DNA of 64,000 nucleotides from Pedobacter frigidisoli (GTDB lineage Bacteria > Bacteroidota > Bacteroidia > Sphingobacteriales > Sphingobacteriaceae): NCBI RefSeq assembly GCF_004331675.1, contig NZ_SJSN01000002.1, positions 1 to 64,000 of the forward strand, written 5' to 3'. The notes below the pieces were generated by a model. The model worked only from the letters and a program-made list of their open reading frames with translations, made no database searches and was not told where the DNA came from. Shown here in pieces: positions 9,101-17,598 of the stretch (the first letter of the stretch is position 1; the number at the start of each line of letters is the position of its first letter). A program made the position numbers and the translations under genes.

Positions 9101-9613
9101 AGTTTTGTTTTAAGCTGCTAAATGTAAAGAAAACGATTTTTATAATCAATATTTTGATTTGGAAATCAGGTTTCGGTTTCCATCGGTTAATTAGCCCCGT
9201 CATTCGCTTTACTCACCCGAAAAAACCTGTAACAAGCAAGCATACCTATGAAAATAAAGAAAGATGCTTAAATCGGGTTTCGTGCCCGCTGCTGCCGGGT
9301 TTAGATTAATCGGTTTGCCTTACTATTTTAAACCTGACAGGAGCGGAAATACTTTTGGTTGCAACAACCTTGAATGTGCTGTCATGCTGAGGCACGAAGC
9401 ATCTGCCACCGATGAAACAGATTATTCATTCTAGATTGTTGTTTTCATAGGAATTCATTCTTGCTTCGCAGGTCTTCGTTCCTCAGAATGACAATGTTTA
9501 ACAAAAGATTGTAGCAAATGGCAGGACTGATATAGCCGAAGAACTACTAATACTGCTTTCCAAAAAATAAATTTGTCTTGTTTTCAGGAACAATTTTTAT
9601 CAACCATTTTGCA
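9101..9613. other. Intergenic region with repeat element B1
   Basis: There is no gene between the divergent symporter and recR genes. Most of the stretch is repeat family B (see 9331-9568). The part at 9270-9300 holds a GC-rich hairpin (CGGGTTTCGTGCCCGCTGCTGCCGG region) typical of intergenic repeats. The symporter promoter must lie close to 9101-9160. Confidence 0.5.
9331..9568 (+). repeat. Dispersed repeat family B, copy 1
   Basis: An imperfectly palindromic intergenic element also present at 19855-20041, 38209-38399 and, inverted, 42062-42252. Common landmarks are a left end near GACAGGAGCGGAAATACTTT, the block CTGTCATGCTGAGG with CACGAAGCATCTG, the matching inverted block CCTCAGAATGACA, and a right end with GCAAATGGCAGGACTG and TGCTTTCCAAAAAA. 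It has no coding capacity. The defined ends and symmetry suggest a MITE-like or REP-like element. Confidence 0.75.
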
Positions 9614-9621
9614 TATTTTTG
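9614..9621 (+). promoter_or_regulatory. Candidate -7 box of recR
   Basis: TATTTTTG fits TAnnTTTG and ends four bases before the recR ATG at 9626, the same spacing as at 5063-5070 and 29431-29438. It supports the shorter recR start. Confidence 0.45.
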
Positions 9622-9625
9622 CATC

Positions 9626-10243
9626 ATGAATTTTTCATCCAAACTGCTTGAAGATGCAGTAAACGAATTCTCGAAATTACCTGGTGTTGGGCAAAAGACG
9701 GCGTTAAGATTGGTATTACACCTTTTAAATAAGGAACAGGAGGAGGTTAACCAGTTTGGAAATACTTTAATAAAACTGAAACAGAACATTAAAAACTGCA
9801 GTATTTGCTATAACATTTCCGACCACAGCATTTGCGAAATTTGTACTTCGCACAAGCGAGATAAGGAAACCATTTGCGTGGTGGAAGATACCCGCGATGT
9901 AATGGCGATTGAAAATACAAGCCAATATTTCGGCGTTTACCATGTTTTAGGAGGGTTAATTTCGCCAATGGACGGCATCGGGCCAGCAGATTTATACATC
10001 GATGGTTTGGTTCAAAGGGTTTCTATGGGCGAAATTAAAGAAGTGATTTTAGCATTGAGTCCGAATATGGAGGGCGATACGACATTGTTTTATCTGTACA
10101 AAAGACTGAAAGAATTTAACATTCCCATCACGACAATTGCCAGAGGAATTGCTTTTGGCGGCGAACTGGAATATACCGATGAGATTACTTTGGGCCGTTC
10201 GATTATTACCCGAGTGCCTTACGAAACTGCAATGATGAAGTAA
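9626..10243 (+). CDS. recR: Recombination mediator RecR
   Basis: A 205-residue cytoplasmic protein of RecF-pathway gap repair, acting with RecO and RecF to load RecA. It has a helix-hairpin-helix ([12 protein letters not shown], residues 15-26), a four-cysteine zinc site (C58, C61, C70, C73) and a Toprim domain starting at [10 protein letters not shown] (about 82). An open frame extends 16 codons upstream, but the usual RecR N-terminus and the TATTTTTG box place the start at 9626. Its TAA is directly followed by the ATG of the next gene (TAAATG), so the two are co-transcribed. Confidence 0.93.
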   Translation: MNFSSKLLEDAVNEFSKLPGVGQKTALRLVLHLLNKEQEEVNQFGNTLIKLKQNIKNCSICYNISDHSICEICTSHKRDKETICVVEDTRDVMAIENTSQYFGVYHVLGGLISPMDGIGPADLYIDGLVQRVSMGEIKEVILALSPNMEGDTTLFYLYKRLKEFNIPITTIARGIAFGGELEYTDEITLGRSIITRVPYETAMMK

Positions 10244-10981
10244 ATGAGCAAGAAGATTTTTATTTTCGGTTGGTTAATGATTTTTGCTTTTGCCTTAAAT
10301 GCGCAAGTCAAAATTCATTCTCATAATGATTATACCCATCAAAAACCTTTTTATGAGGCCGTTGCAAACAAAGTTTTTTCAATTGAGGCCGATGTTTTTG
10401 TAGTTGGCGATTCCTTAAGTGTTGCGCACAGCAGAAAGGAAATTAAATCCGGAAATACTTTGGAGAATCTTTACCTAAAGCCTATTGCGGCTTTATCTAA
10501 AACCAAAGCGTTTTACAGTTTTCAGTTGATGATTGATTTTAAAGACAGCTGGACGTCAACTTATCCGATTTTACAACGAGCCTTAAAATCTTATCAAAAG
10601 TATTTTTCCAAAGAAAATAAAAAGGTAACCATCGTCATCAGCCGCAACCGACCGGCAGATTCCACTTTTCATACTTTTAAAGATGTAAGTTTTGATGGCT
10701 TACCGAATGTAAATTACGCTCCCGAAGATTTGAATAAAGTAACGATGATTAGCGATAATTTTGCGATATATTCAAAATGGAAAGGTTTTGGCGAGATTTC
10801 GGAAGCAGATAAAACTAAATTAAAGACCTTGATTGATAATGCCCACAAAATCGGGAAACCTTTTCGTTTTTGGGGTGCACCGGATACTGAGACTAGTTGG
10901 AAGTTGTTGCATGATTTAGGCGCCGATATCATCAATACTGATAAAGTTACGGAGGCTACAACATATTTTAAAACAAATTAG
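10244..10981 (+). CDS. Secreted PLC/GDPD-like phosphodiesterase domain protein
   Basis: A 245-residue exported protein with an N-terminal signal peptide (about 1-21, ending in ALNAQ). The mature part starts with HSHNDY (25-30), followed by an EADVF strand and an AHS motif, the layout of the AIM6-like branch of the PLC-like phosphodiesterase TIM barrels, related to glycerophosphodiester phosphodiesterases. It is a clear paralogue of the N-terminal domain of the protein at 61342-63192 (shared HSHNDY, EADVF, GKPFRFW and LGAD-INTD). A phosphodiester substrate is inferred, not shown. It starts on the base after the recR stop codon. Confidence 0.78.
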   Translation: MSKKIFIFGWLMIFAFALNAQVKIHSHNDYTHQKPFYEAVANKVFSIEADVFVVGDSLSVAHSRKEIKSGNTLENLYLKPIAALSKTKAFYSFQLMIDFKDSWTSTYPILQRALKSYQKYFSKENKKVTIVISRNRPADSTFHTFKDVSFDGLPNVNYAPEDLNKVTMISDNFAIYSKWKGFGEISEADKTKLKTLIDNAHKIGKPFRFWGAPDTETSWKLLHDLGADIINTDKVTEATTYFKTN

Positions 10982-11027
10982 ATGGCATCAAGTCTTGATA
11001 TTTGATTCTCTATACTCAATACTAAAA

Positions 11028-11846
11028 ATGAACTTAAAAGATAAAGTTGTCATCATCACAGGCGCATCAAGCGGAATTGGAAAAGCCTGTGCTGAAGAAT
11101 TTGCGAAACGTGGTGCAAATTTGGTTTTGGCTGCCCGTCAATATGTTACGCTTTGCGAAATCACAGCCGATTTAGAACAGAGATATAATATCAGAGCCGT
11201 TGCAGTACAGGCCGATGTGAGTAAAGAAGCAGATTGTGAGTTGATTATCAAGCAAACTTTGGTTTCTTTTCAGAAGATTGATATTCTAGTGAATAATGCA
11301 GGTTTATCTATGCGTGCTCTGTTCAATGATTTAGACTTATCGGTGCTTAAAAATTTGATGGATGTGAATTTCTGGGGGACGGTTTATTGCACAAAATATG
11401 CTTTGCCTGAGATTTTAAAAACCAAAGGAACGGTTGTTGGGATTTCTTCAATAGCCGGCTACCGTGGTTTACCAGGGAGGACGGGTTATTCTGCATCAAA
11501 ATTTGCGATGAATGGTTTCATGGAATCGTTACGCACTGAACTTTTAAAAACAGGTGTTAACGTTTTAGTCGCTTGTCCGGGTTTTACAACTTCAAACATT
11601 CGTGTTGCAGCTTTGGCAAAAGATGGCGTTGCACATGGCGAAACGAGTATGGAAGAGGGAAAAATGATGACATCGGAAGAAGTGGCAAGCATCATTGCTG
11701 ATGGCATTGAAAAACGTAAACGTACTTTGATTATGACAGGGCAAGGGAAATTAGCGGTATGGATGAATAAATTGTTTCCTGCTTTTGTAGATAAAAAGGT
11801 TTTCGATTTGTTTGCGAAAGAAAAGAATCCGCTGATGGAGAAGTAA
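11028..11846 (+). CDS. SDR-family oxidoreductase
   Basis: A 272-residue short-chain dehydrogenase. The cofactor loop TGASSGIG is at residues 11-18, NNAG at about 88-91, and the catalytic residues lie in ISSIAG (Ser) and GYSASKFAMNG (Tyr and Lys, about 153-163). The C-terminal helix resembles the DHRS7-like subgroup found throughout Bacteroidota. The substrate is unknown. A frame 11 codons longer exists, but the ATG at 11028 gives the normal N-terminus (MNLKDKVVIITG). It is 46 bases downstream of the PLC-like gene and may belong to the recR operon. Confidence 0.87.
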   Translation: MNLKDKVVIITGASSGIGKACAEEFAKRGANLVLAARQYVTLCEITADLEQRYNIRAVAVQADVSKEADCELIIKQTLVSFQKIDILVNNAGLSMRALFNDLDLSVLKNLMDVNFWGTVYCTKYALPEILKTKGTVVGISSIAGYRGLPGRTGYSASKFAMNGFMESLRTELLKTGVNVLVACPGFTTSNIRVAALAKDGVAHGETSMEEGKMMTSEEVASIIADGIEKRKRTLIMTGQGKLAVWMNKLFPAFVDKKVFDLFAKEKNPLMEK

Positions 11847-11854
11847 AATGTAAG

Positions 11855-11950
11855 AGGGATGATGGAAAATGGGAGGGAAGATGTAATTTCATCGAAAGTC
11901 AATAGGCATTTTGAACCATCATCCATTTTACATCATCCATCTTCCATCCT
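11855..11950. repeat. Intergenic inverted repeat
   Basis: The left part (GGGATGATGGAAAATGGGAGGGAAGATG) is partly complementary to the right part (CATCATCCATTTTACATCATCCATCTTCC), giving an imperfect hairpin after the SDR gene. A similar arrangement occurs at 30717-30779. It could act as a terminator or mRNA stabiliser, but there is no good T tract. Confidence 0.5.
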
Positions 11951-12013
11951 TAACAAATCCACCACCCCAACAATTTCGTTTGTTTACTGTTGAATGGATA
12001 AGCCATTTTGAAT

Positions 12014-12850
12014 ATGATAAAATACCTCGTTTTTGTGATGCTCTTGTTTCAAACGATTATATCTTCAGCGCAGGTAAAAACAGCGAAAAACATTAATTAT
12101 GCCGGCAATACTGAGGAAAAAAACACCCTTAATATTTTTTATAAAAATGATTCGGTAAAAAATAAGCCCGTTATAATTTTCATTCATGGCGGTTCATGGA
12201 GTAGTGGGAAGAAAGAAACTTATTGGTGGTTGGGTAGAAACTTTGCAAGGAAAGGCATCGTTACCGTAATTATAAATTATCCATTAGCACCAAATGCGCA
12301 ATATGAAAAAATGGCCGATGATTGTGCGCTCGCTGTAAAATGGGTTAAGAATAATATTGCAAACTATACTGCAAGTGCTGATAAAATTTTTGTAATGGGT
12401 CATTCTGCAGGTGCACATTTGGGAGAACTTATTAATGCCGACCCGAAATATTTTCAGCATGCAGGAATTAAAAATCCAATTAAGGGAATGATTCTAAACG
12501 ACCCTTTCGGATTAGATTTATATGAATATTTAATGGAAGCTGAAAAGGATGATTACTATTACGATTTCTTAAGAACGTTTACGGATAAACCTGAAGTTTG
12601 GAAATTAGCCTCTCCGTTGGATTATGTAAATAATATTAAAAATCCGCATTTATTTTTTTATGGAAGCAAAACTTATGGTGCCATTAAGTTGCAAACACCT
12701 AGATTGTACGAAAAGTTAAAGGCCAACAATATTCCTGTAGAAATAAGGGAAATTAAAGGTAAAAGCCATGTTCCTATGATTAGTCAGATGATATTTGGTG
12801 GGAATGACTTGTATAAGGATATTGTGGAGTTTATTAATAAGTTTAATTGA
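12014..12850 (+). CDS. Secreted alpha/beta hydrolase (BD-FAE/esterase-like)
   Basis: A 278-residue exported alpha/beta hydrolase. A signal peptide covers about residues 1-20 (KYLVFVMLLFQTIISSAQ). The oxyanion motif HGGSWSSG is at about 55-62, the nucleophile elbow GHSAGAH at about 133-139, and the likely catalytic histidine in KGKSHVPM near the end. This is the pattern of the carboxylesterase/feruloyl-esterase-like group, so an ester substrate is probable, but the specificity is unknown. A TTG two codons upstream is in frame. I prefer the ATG. It seems to be a single-gene unit. Confidence 0.82.
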   Translation: MIKYLVFVMLLFQTIISSAQVKTAKNINYAGNTEEKNTLNIFYKNDSVKNKPVIIFIHGGSWSSGKKETYWWLGRNFARKGIVTVIINYPLAPNAQYEKMADDCALAVKWVKNNIANYTASADKIFVMGHSAGAHLGELINADPKYFQHAGIKNPIKGMILNDPFGLDLYEYLMEAEKDDYYYDFLRTFTDKPEVWKLASPLDYVNNIKNPHLFFYGSKTYGAIKLQTPRLYEKLKANNIPVEIREIKGKSHVPMISQMIFGGNDLYKDIVEFINKFN

Positions 12851-12900
12851 AGCTATAAGGTTTTTAAAACCTTATAGGATTGGAACAATCGTTTTCTAAA

Positions 12901-13848
12901 CTAATCAATCATCATTTTTTCGGTATGGTCAAACAGACTAAAGTCCATAACCGTTTTGCCCTCTTCGTTATGGTAATGCATGATTTTAAATTTAGCATTC
13001 CACTCGATGTCTTCATCCTGGTAGCTCGTTCTGGTGTGGATGGTTTGTGCAAAAGTATCGTCAAAAGCTCTTAAGATTACAAAAATCTCCACTTCGGCAA
13101 CTTTTAGTTCGTCTAACGTTTTCTCAAACATCGGGCTATCTTCTGTAATGGGATGTACTAATGTCCAGTTTAAAGAAAGCACACTGATTTTACTGCGTTC
13201 TAATTCCAAAGGATAAAAGCTGCGTTTGAGTTTGCCGTCAATAGTTTCGTTAAAAGTCATGAACATTTGGGCTTCCACATCAATTAAGGAGTTCTTCCTC
13301 AAATTCGCCAAGCGACACATCAACCCCGTGCGACCTTGATATGGCGCTATAACCATACGCTTACTAAAAGTAACTTTCGAAGTTGGTCTGCTAAAACGGC
13401 CATATAGTAATCCCGTTGCCAAAGCAAAAGCCAATAAACCCAGCATACTTTCAAATGCAGCCAGAATACTGGTAACGAAACCTTGCGGTGAAATGTGACC
13501 GTAACCAACTGTAGAAATGGTTTGTGCTGAAAAGAAAAACGCATCGAAAAATTGGTCGCGGAGGGTTGTGCCCTTAGCGCCATCTAAGTTTTCAATACCC
13601 ACAAGGTTATAAGCAACGGCAAATAGCGTGTTCACAATGAGATAAGTGATTAAAATGACCATAAAGAAACGAGGCCAGCTCATGGTCACCAATCGGGTAT
13701 AAGTATCATCAAACTTAAACCAAGGCAAGCCCGTCCGCTCTATATTCGGTGTTCCGTCGGTATTCAAAACACGTTGATTTTTGAGTACGGGAGCGGAGCC
13801 GAAACCCAAATCATCATTAAACTGTACTTTTCTCTTAAAGAAAGCCAT
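12901..13848 (-). CDS. Inward-rectifier potassium channel (KirBac family)
   Basis: A 315-residue bacterial Kir channel. An amphipathic N-terminus is followed by the first membrane helix (about 61-83), a pore helix, the potassium selectivity filter TVGYG at 113-117, and the second membrane helix (about 125-148). Residues 150-315 form the cytoplasmic immunoglobulin-like domain with the expected strands, for example GLMCRLANLRKNSL. The filter is intact, so a working channel is expected. The gene diverges from the trp leader, whose promoter begins 17 bases beyond its start codon. Confidence 0.93.
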   Translation of the reverse strand: MAFFKRKVQFNDDLGFGSAPVLKNQRVLNTDGTPNIERTGLPWFKFDDTYTRLVTMSWPRFFMVILITYLIVNTLFAVAYNLVGIENLDGAKGTTLRDQFFDAFFFSAQTISTVGYGHISPQGFVTSILAAFESMLGLLAFALATGLLYGRFSRPTSKVTFSKRMVIAPYQGRTGLMCRLANLRKNSLIDVEAQMFMTFNETIDGKLKRSFYPLELERSKISVLSLNWTLVHPITEDSPMFEKTLDELKVAEVEIFVILRAFDDTFAQTIHTRTSYQDEDIEWNAKFKIMHYHNEEGKTVMDFSLFDHTEKMMID

Positions 13849-13864
13849 ATATTTTTAGAAAGAT

Positions 13865-13896
13865 TTTGGAATTATAAAAAAGTATATCAATATTTG
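13865..13896 (+). promoter_or_regulatory. Promoter of the trp leader transcript
   Basis: TTTG (13865-13868) and AATATTTG (13889-13896) are separated by 20 bases, close to the Bacteroidota consensus TTTG-N19-21-TAnnTTTG, with one mismatch in the -7 box. Transcription would start near 13900, just before the leader ATG at 13909. Confidence 0.65.
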
Positions 13897-13908
13897 TTCT
13901 GTACAAAC

Positions 13909-13962
13909 ATGATAATTAAAAACTTAAATAACAATTGGTGGTGGCATAACGAAATTCGTTAG
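13909..13962 (+). CDS. trpL: trp operon leader peptide
   Basis: A 17-residue peptide, MIIKNLNNNWWWHNEIR, with three consecutive Trp codons (13936-13944). It begins nine or so bases after the predicted transcription start. The Trp codons are followed by a small hairpin (AACGA/TCGTT, 13948-13960) overlapping the stop codon, and then by a terminator at 14007-14040. This is the architecture of ribosome-mediated attenuation: when charged tRNA-Trp is scarce, a ribosome stalled on the Trp codons would open the first hairpin and free GGCAA at 13962-13966 to pair with TTGCC at 14014-14018, blocking the terminator. The pairing is my inference. A Bacteroidota trp attenuator class has been predicted before. 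Confidence 0.82.
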   Translation: MIIKNLNNNWWWHNEIR

Positions 13963-14006
13963 GCAAATTCTGTTGTTATATATTTTAAAATATTTTATAA
14001 ACGATG

Positions 14007-14040
14007 AAAAGGATTGCCCAAAAAGCAATCCTTTTTTTTT
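14007..14040 (+). terminator. trp attenuator terminator
   Basis: An 11-base-pair stem (AAAAGGATTGC 14007-14017 with GCAATCCTTTT 14025-14035) around a CCAAAAA loop is followed by further T residues. It lies 44 bases after the leader stop codon and upstream of trpD, with no other plus-strand gene before it, so it acts as a premature terminator. Confidence 0.85.
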
Positions 14041-14069
14041 ATCACGCTTTTTTGCATCGAGCAAATTAT

Positions 14070-14400
14070 TAACCACAGATGGAAAGGATGAACACAGATA
14101 AATAATAAACATGCGAAAATCTGTTTTTATATGTGGTAAGAAAAAAAGGAACATAAGGAGATATTATCGCATCGAAACGAAATGATAATTGGTCCGTGGA
14201 GACACGAACCAAGGCTTGAAGAAAATGATTAACCACAGATGGGAAGGATGAACACATATAAAATATTTAAAAAAATCTTTGTGTATCTGTGTTCATCTGT
14301 GGTTAAAATAAAAGGAAAATGAAAAGATACTATCGCATCGGTTCGTGTCATCACGAAACGAAATGATAATGGGTTCGTGGAGAAACGAACCAAGGCTTGA
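14070..14400 (+). repeat. Two tandem copies of a ~160-bp repeat before trpD
   Basis: Unit 1 (about 14070-14220) and unit 2 (about 14230-14400) share the same order: AACCACAGATGG-AAGGATGAACAC, an AT-rich stretch, TATCGCATCG, ACGAAATGATAAT, then a hairpin GGTTCGTGGAGAAACGAACC (unit 2; GGTCCGTGGAGACACGAACC in unit 1) and AAGGCTTGAA. Unit 2 has a 15-base insertion and a fuller inverted repeat (GTATCTGTGTTCATCTGTGG). They lengthen the untranslated leader between the attenuator and trpD to about 370 bases. Confidence 0.8.
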
Positions 14401-14410
14401 AAACATCAAT

Positions 14411-15397
14411 ATGAAAAGAATATTAAACCATTTATTTGAAAATAAGAGTTTCAGCAGGGAAGAGGCAAAGAATATCCTGATTTCTATTACACAGGGCGAA
14501 TTCAATTCTTCCCAAATTGCTGCTTTTATTACGGCTTACGCCATGCGAAACATCACAGTTGATGAGTTACAGGGTTTCCGTGATGCGATGTTGGATTTAG
14601 GTATTAAAGTAGATTTCTCTGACTTCGAACTAATCGACCTTTGCGGTACCGGGGGCGATGGAAAAGATACTTTTAACATTTCTACACTTTCTTCTTTTGT
14701 AGTGGCAGGGGCAGGGCATAAAGTGGCCAAGCATGGAAATTATGGTGTTTCTTCAGGTTGCGGTTCATCAAATGTGATGGAATATTTGGGTTATAATTTC
14801 ACAAACGACCAGGATATTTTAAAACGTAATCTAGATAATGCGGGGATTTGCTTTTTACATGCGCCTTTGTTCAACCCCGCGATGAAGATTGTAGCACCGA
14901 TTCGTAAAGACTTGGGTATCAAAACATTCTTCAATATGTTAGGGCCAATGGTAAATCCATCTCAACCTAAATATCAAATGGTTGGTGTTTTTAGCTTAGA
15001 ACTGGCTCGTTTGTACAATTACCTATATCAGAATACGACTAAAAATTACACCATCGTGCATGCCCTTGAGGGTTACGATGAAATCTCTCTTACTTGCGAT
15101 GTGAAAACTTTCAACAATAAAGGCGAAAGTATTTTAACGCTGAATGATATGGGTTTTGAAAAGGTTGCTACCAATGATATCAAGGGCGGCGATACGGTAG
15201 AATCATCAGCGAAAATCTTTATGGATGTGCTAAACGGAGAGGCAACTGATGTTCAAAATAATGTGGTGCTTTGTAATTCGGCTTTGGCAATTAAAACCAT
15301 AAAACCAACGGCAAGTTTTGCAGATTGTTTTTACGAGGCTGAAGAATCTTTATCAAGCAAAAAAGCTTTAGAAAGTTTTAAAAAGTTGGTTGCATAA
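14411..15397 (+). CDS. trpD: Anthranilate phosphoribosyltransferase
   Basis: A 328-residue enzyme that joins anthranilate to PRPP in the second committed step of tryptophan synthesis. The PRPP-binding motif GTGGDGKDTFNIST is at about residues 78-91, and KHGNYGVSSGCGSSN at about 105-119 is the substrate loop. Length is normal for TrpD. A longer open frame begins at 14345 in repeat sequence. The ATG at 14411 gives the normal N-terminus. The stop codon overlaps the trpF start by one base (TAATG). It is the first structural gene after the attenuator, and trpE and trpG are absent here. Confidence 0.95.
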   Translation: MKRILNHLFENKSFSREEAKNILISITQGEFNSSQIAAFITAYAMRNITVDELQGFRDAMLDLGIKVDFSDFELIDLCGTGGDGKDTFNISTLSSFVVAGAGHKVAKHGNYGVSSGCGSSNVMEYLGYNFTNDQDILKRNLDNAGICFLHAPLFNPAMKIVAPIRKDLGIKTFFNMLGPMVNPSQPKYQMVGVFSLELARLYNYLYQNTTKNYTIVHALEGYDEISLTCDVKTFNNKGESILTLNDMGFEKVATNDIKGGDTVESSAKIFMDVLNGEATDVQNNVVLCNSALAIKTIKPTASFADCFYEAEESLSSKKALESFKKLVA

Positions 15398-16032
15398 TGA
15401 AAGACCTAAAATTAAAAGTTTGCGGAATGAAGTTGGCAGCAAATATTGCTGCGGTTGCAAGCTTACAACCTGATTATTTGGGTTTTATTTTTTATGAGAA
15501 ATCGCCAAGGTTTATCAGCGATGTTTCAGCAGAGCTGATTAAATATATTCCGTCAGAAATTAAAACGGTAGGTGTTTTTGTTGATGAGGATTTGGAAACT
15601 GTTAGCAAAAAAGTAAATCTATATCAGTTAAAAGCTGTTCAGTTACATGGAAACGAATCGCCAGAATATTGTGCAGCATTGAAAACTTCGTTTAATAGTT
15701 TGGAAGTGATTAAGGCTTTCGGTGTAGATGAAGATTTTGATTTTGCCGCATTGAATGATTATTTGAGTGTAGTGGATTACTTTTTGTTCGATACCAAAAC
15801 GAAAGCGCATGGTGGTTCTGGAAAAACATTTGATTGGGCGATTTTGGATAGTTATGAATTGGATAAGCCTTACTTTTTAAGTGGCGGAATTGATTTGGAA
15901 CATGCAGCAGCAATATCAAAAATAGATGATTTTAGATTATATGCATTAGATATTAATAGCAGGTTTGAAATTGAACCTGGAGTAAAGGATGCGGAGAAGA
16001 TAAGGGAGTTTGTAGCGAAGCTTGGTAACTAG
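15397..16032 (+). CDS. trpF: Phosphoribosylanthranilate isomerase
   Basis: A 211-residue TIM-barrel enzyme converting phosphoribosylanthranilate to CdRP, the third step of the pathway. The N-terminal LKVCGMK with the catalytic cysteine is at residues 5-11, LGFIFYEKSPRF at about 28-39, VQLHGNE at about 84-90, the catalytic aspartate in FLFDTKT at about 130-136, and the phosphate loop LSGGID at about 160-165. It overlaps trpD by one base, which implies translational coupling. In many Bacteroidota trpC lies between trpD and trpF. Here it does not. Confidence 0.95.
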   Translation: MKDLKLKVCGMKLAANIAAVASLQPDYLGFIFYEKSPRFISDVSAELIKYIPSEIKTVGVFVDEDLETVSKKVNLYQLKAVQLHGNESPEYCAALKTSFNSLEVIKAFGVDEDFDFAALNDYLSVVDYFLFDTKTKAHGGSGKTFDWAILDSYELDKPYFLSGGIDLEHAAAISKIDDFRLYALDINSRFEIEPGVKDAEKIREFVAKLGN

Positions 16033-16342
16033 TTTTTGCAGCATGCAATTCCCCTCTTTTAGAGGGGTGTCCGAAGGACGGGGTGTTACCTTTGTCCTGG
16101 CCGGACGGGCTCTTTTCTTTTGACCGCAAAAGAAACAAAACTCCCGGCTCAAAATTTTTCTTTTGAAGTTAGTGGTTTGGCTTGGACTGGCTAACCCGAA
16201 AAATTTGTTAGGCCGGATTGGAGTAGAACGTAGGTGGAGTGGTGAGGCTTTGTTAGATGGAATAATAAGTGGCGAAGAAATAAAAGCATAAATAAAGGAT
16301 TCATTGGCGTCGGTTTCAACCGACGGATTGATAAAAAATATT
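16033..16342. other. Long intercistronic gap inside the trp operon
   Basis: The 310 bases between trpF and trpB hold a hairpin CCCCTCT/AGAGGGG (16051-16067), a G-rich stretch to 16084, and repeat A copy 2. No gene or good T-tract terminator is seen, so read-through into trpB is likely but may be reduced. Confidence 0.6.
16091..16261 (+). repeat. Dispersed repeat family A, copy 2
   Basis: Closely related to 18896-19065 and 5692-5869. The central hairpin is TTTCTTTTG/CAAAAGAAA (16114-16122 with 16127-16135, loop ACCG). It lies within an operon, between trpF and trpB, in the same orientation as transcription, so it will be present in the mRNA. Confidence 0.85.
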
Positions 16343-17524
16343 ATGAAATACAAAGTAAACGAAAAAGGATATTACGGAGATTTTGGTGGAGCGTACATCC
16401 CGGAGATGCTTTACCCGAACGTAGAGGAATTGCGTCAAAACTATTTAAAGATTATTGATGATGCCGATTTTCAAAAAGAATTTCATCAATTATTAAAAGA
16501 TTATGTTGGGCGCCCGTCGCCACTATATTTGGCTAAAAGATTATCTGAAAGGTATGGCGCAAACATTTTCCTGAAAAGGGAGGATTTAAACCATACCGGA
16601 GCACATAAAATTAACAATACCATCGGACAAATTCTTTTGGCCGAAAAGCTAGGTAAAAAAAGAATCATCGCCGAAACAGGGGCAGGTCAGCATGGCGTTG
16701 CAACGGCTACCGTTTGCGCTTTGCGTAATCTGGAGTGTGTAATTTACATGGGCGAAGTGGATATCGAGCGACAAGCACCAAATGTTGCCCGCATGAAAAT
16801 GTTGGGTGCAAAGGTTGTTCCTGCAAGTTCGGGAAGTAAAACCTTAAAAGATGCCACTAATGAGGCTATGCGTGATTGGATAAACAATCCTGTTGATACG
16901 CATTACATTATCGGTTCGGTGGTTGGTCCGCATCCTTATCCCGATATGGTTGCTTTATTTCAGTCCATTATTTCAGAAGAAACTAAAAAACAGTTAATAG
17001 AACAAACCGGTAGCGACCAACCTGACTATGTTTTGGCTTGTGTAGGTGGTGGAAGTAACGCCATGGGTATGTTCTATCATTTCATGGATGACGAAAATGT
17101 TAAGCTTATAGCTGTGGAGGCTGCGGGTAAAGGCGTTTCAAGTGGATTCTCTGCCGCAACAACTTACCTAGGTAAAGAGGGCGTTTTACACGGCAGCAGA
17201 AGTATCTTAATGCAGACTGAGGATGGTCAAGTTGTAGAACCGCATTCAGTTTCTGCCGGTTTAGATTACCCCGGAATTGGCCCTCAACATGCACATTTGT
17301 TTAAAACCGGTCGCGGGCAATACGTTTCTATTACCGATGAAGAAAGTTTAGATGCCGGTTTATTACTAACTCAATTGGAGGGAATTATTCCTGCAATTGA
17401 AAGCGCTCACGCTTTAGCCTACTTAGAGAAAATGGAATTTAAACAAGGCGAAAATGTGGTAGTTTGCTTGTCGGGCAGGGGCGATAAGGACTTAGATACT
17501 TATATAAAATATTTTAATTTATAA
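16343..17524 (+). CDS. trpB: Tryptophan synthase beta subunit
   Basis: A 393-residue PLP enzyme that condenses indole with serine in the alpha2-beta2 complex. The start region [16 protein letters not shown] is typical, the PLP lysine lies in [10 protein letters not shown] at about residue 82, the substrate-binding ETGAGQHG follows at about 104-111, and the phosphate-binding VGGGSNAMG is at about 227-235. Length is normal for TrpB1. An in-frame extension of 13 codons upstream runs into repeat flank and is not used. It forms a unit with trpA 74 bases downstream. Confidence 0.96.
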   Translation: MKYKVNEKGYYGDFGGAYIPEMLYPNVEELRQNYLKIIDDADFQKEFHQLLKDYVGRPSPLYLAKRLSERYGANIFLKREDLNHTGAHKINNTIGQILLAEKLGKKRIIAETGAGQHGVATATVCALRNLECVIYMGEVDIERQAPNVARMKMLGAKVVPASSGSKTLKDATNEAMRDWINNPVDTHYIIGSVVGPHPYPDMVALFQSIISEETKKQLIEQTGSDQPDYVLACVGGGSNAMGMFYHFMDDENVKLIAVEAAGKGVSSGFSAATTYLGKEGVLHGSRSILMQTEDGQVVEPHSVSAGLDYPGIGPQHAHLFKTGRGQYVSITDEESLDAGLLLTQLEGIIPAIESAHALAYLEKMEFKQGENVVVCLSGRGDKDLDTYIKYFNL

Positions 17525-17598
17525 CCTCTAAATCCCCTAAAAGGGACTTTGAGGTAATTTTTTACACAATTAATAAAGCCCCTTTAGGGGTTTGGGGT
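17525..17598 (+). repeat. Palindromic spacer between trpB and trpA
   Basis: CCTCTAAATCCCCTAAAAGGG and AAGCCCCTTTAGGGGTTTGGGG form imperfect nested hairpins that run up to the trpA start codon. The trpA ATG at 17599 follows GGGGT, so the sequence before the start can fold. Similar G-rich stretches occur at 16051 and 22306. Confidence 0.6.

Noticed and set aside
16033..16342. An operon break between trpF and trpB
   Set aside because: The hairpins there lack a T tract and no promoter was clear, so a single transcript with reduced read-through is the simpler view.
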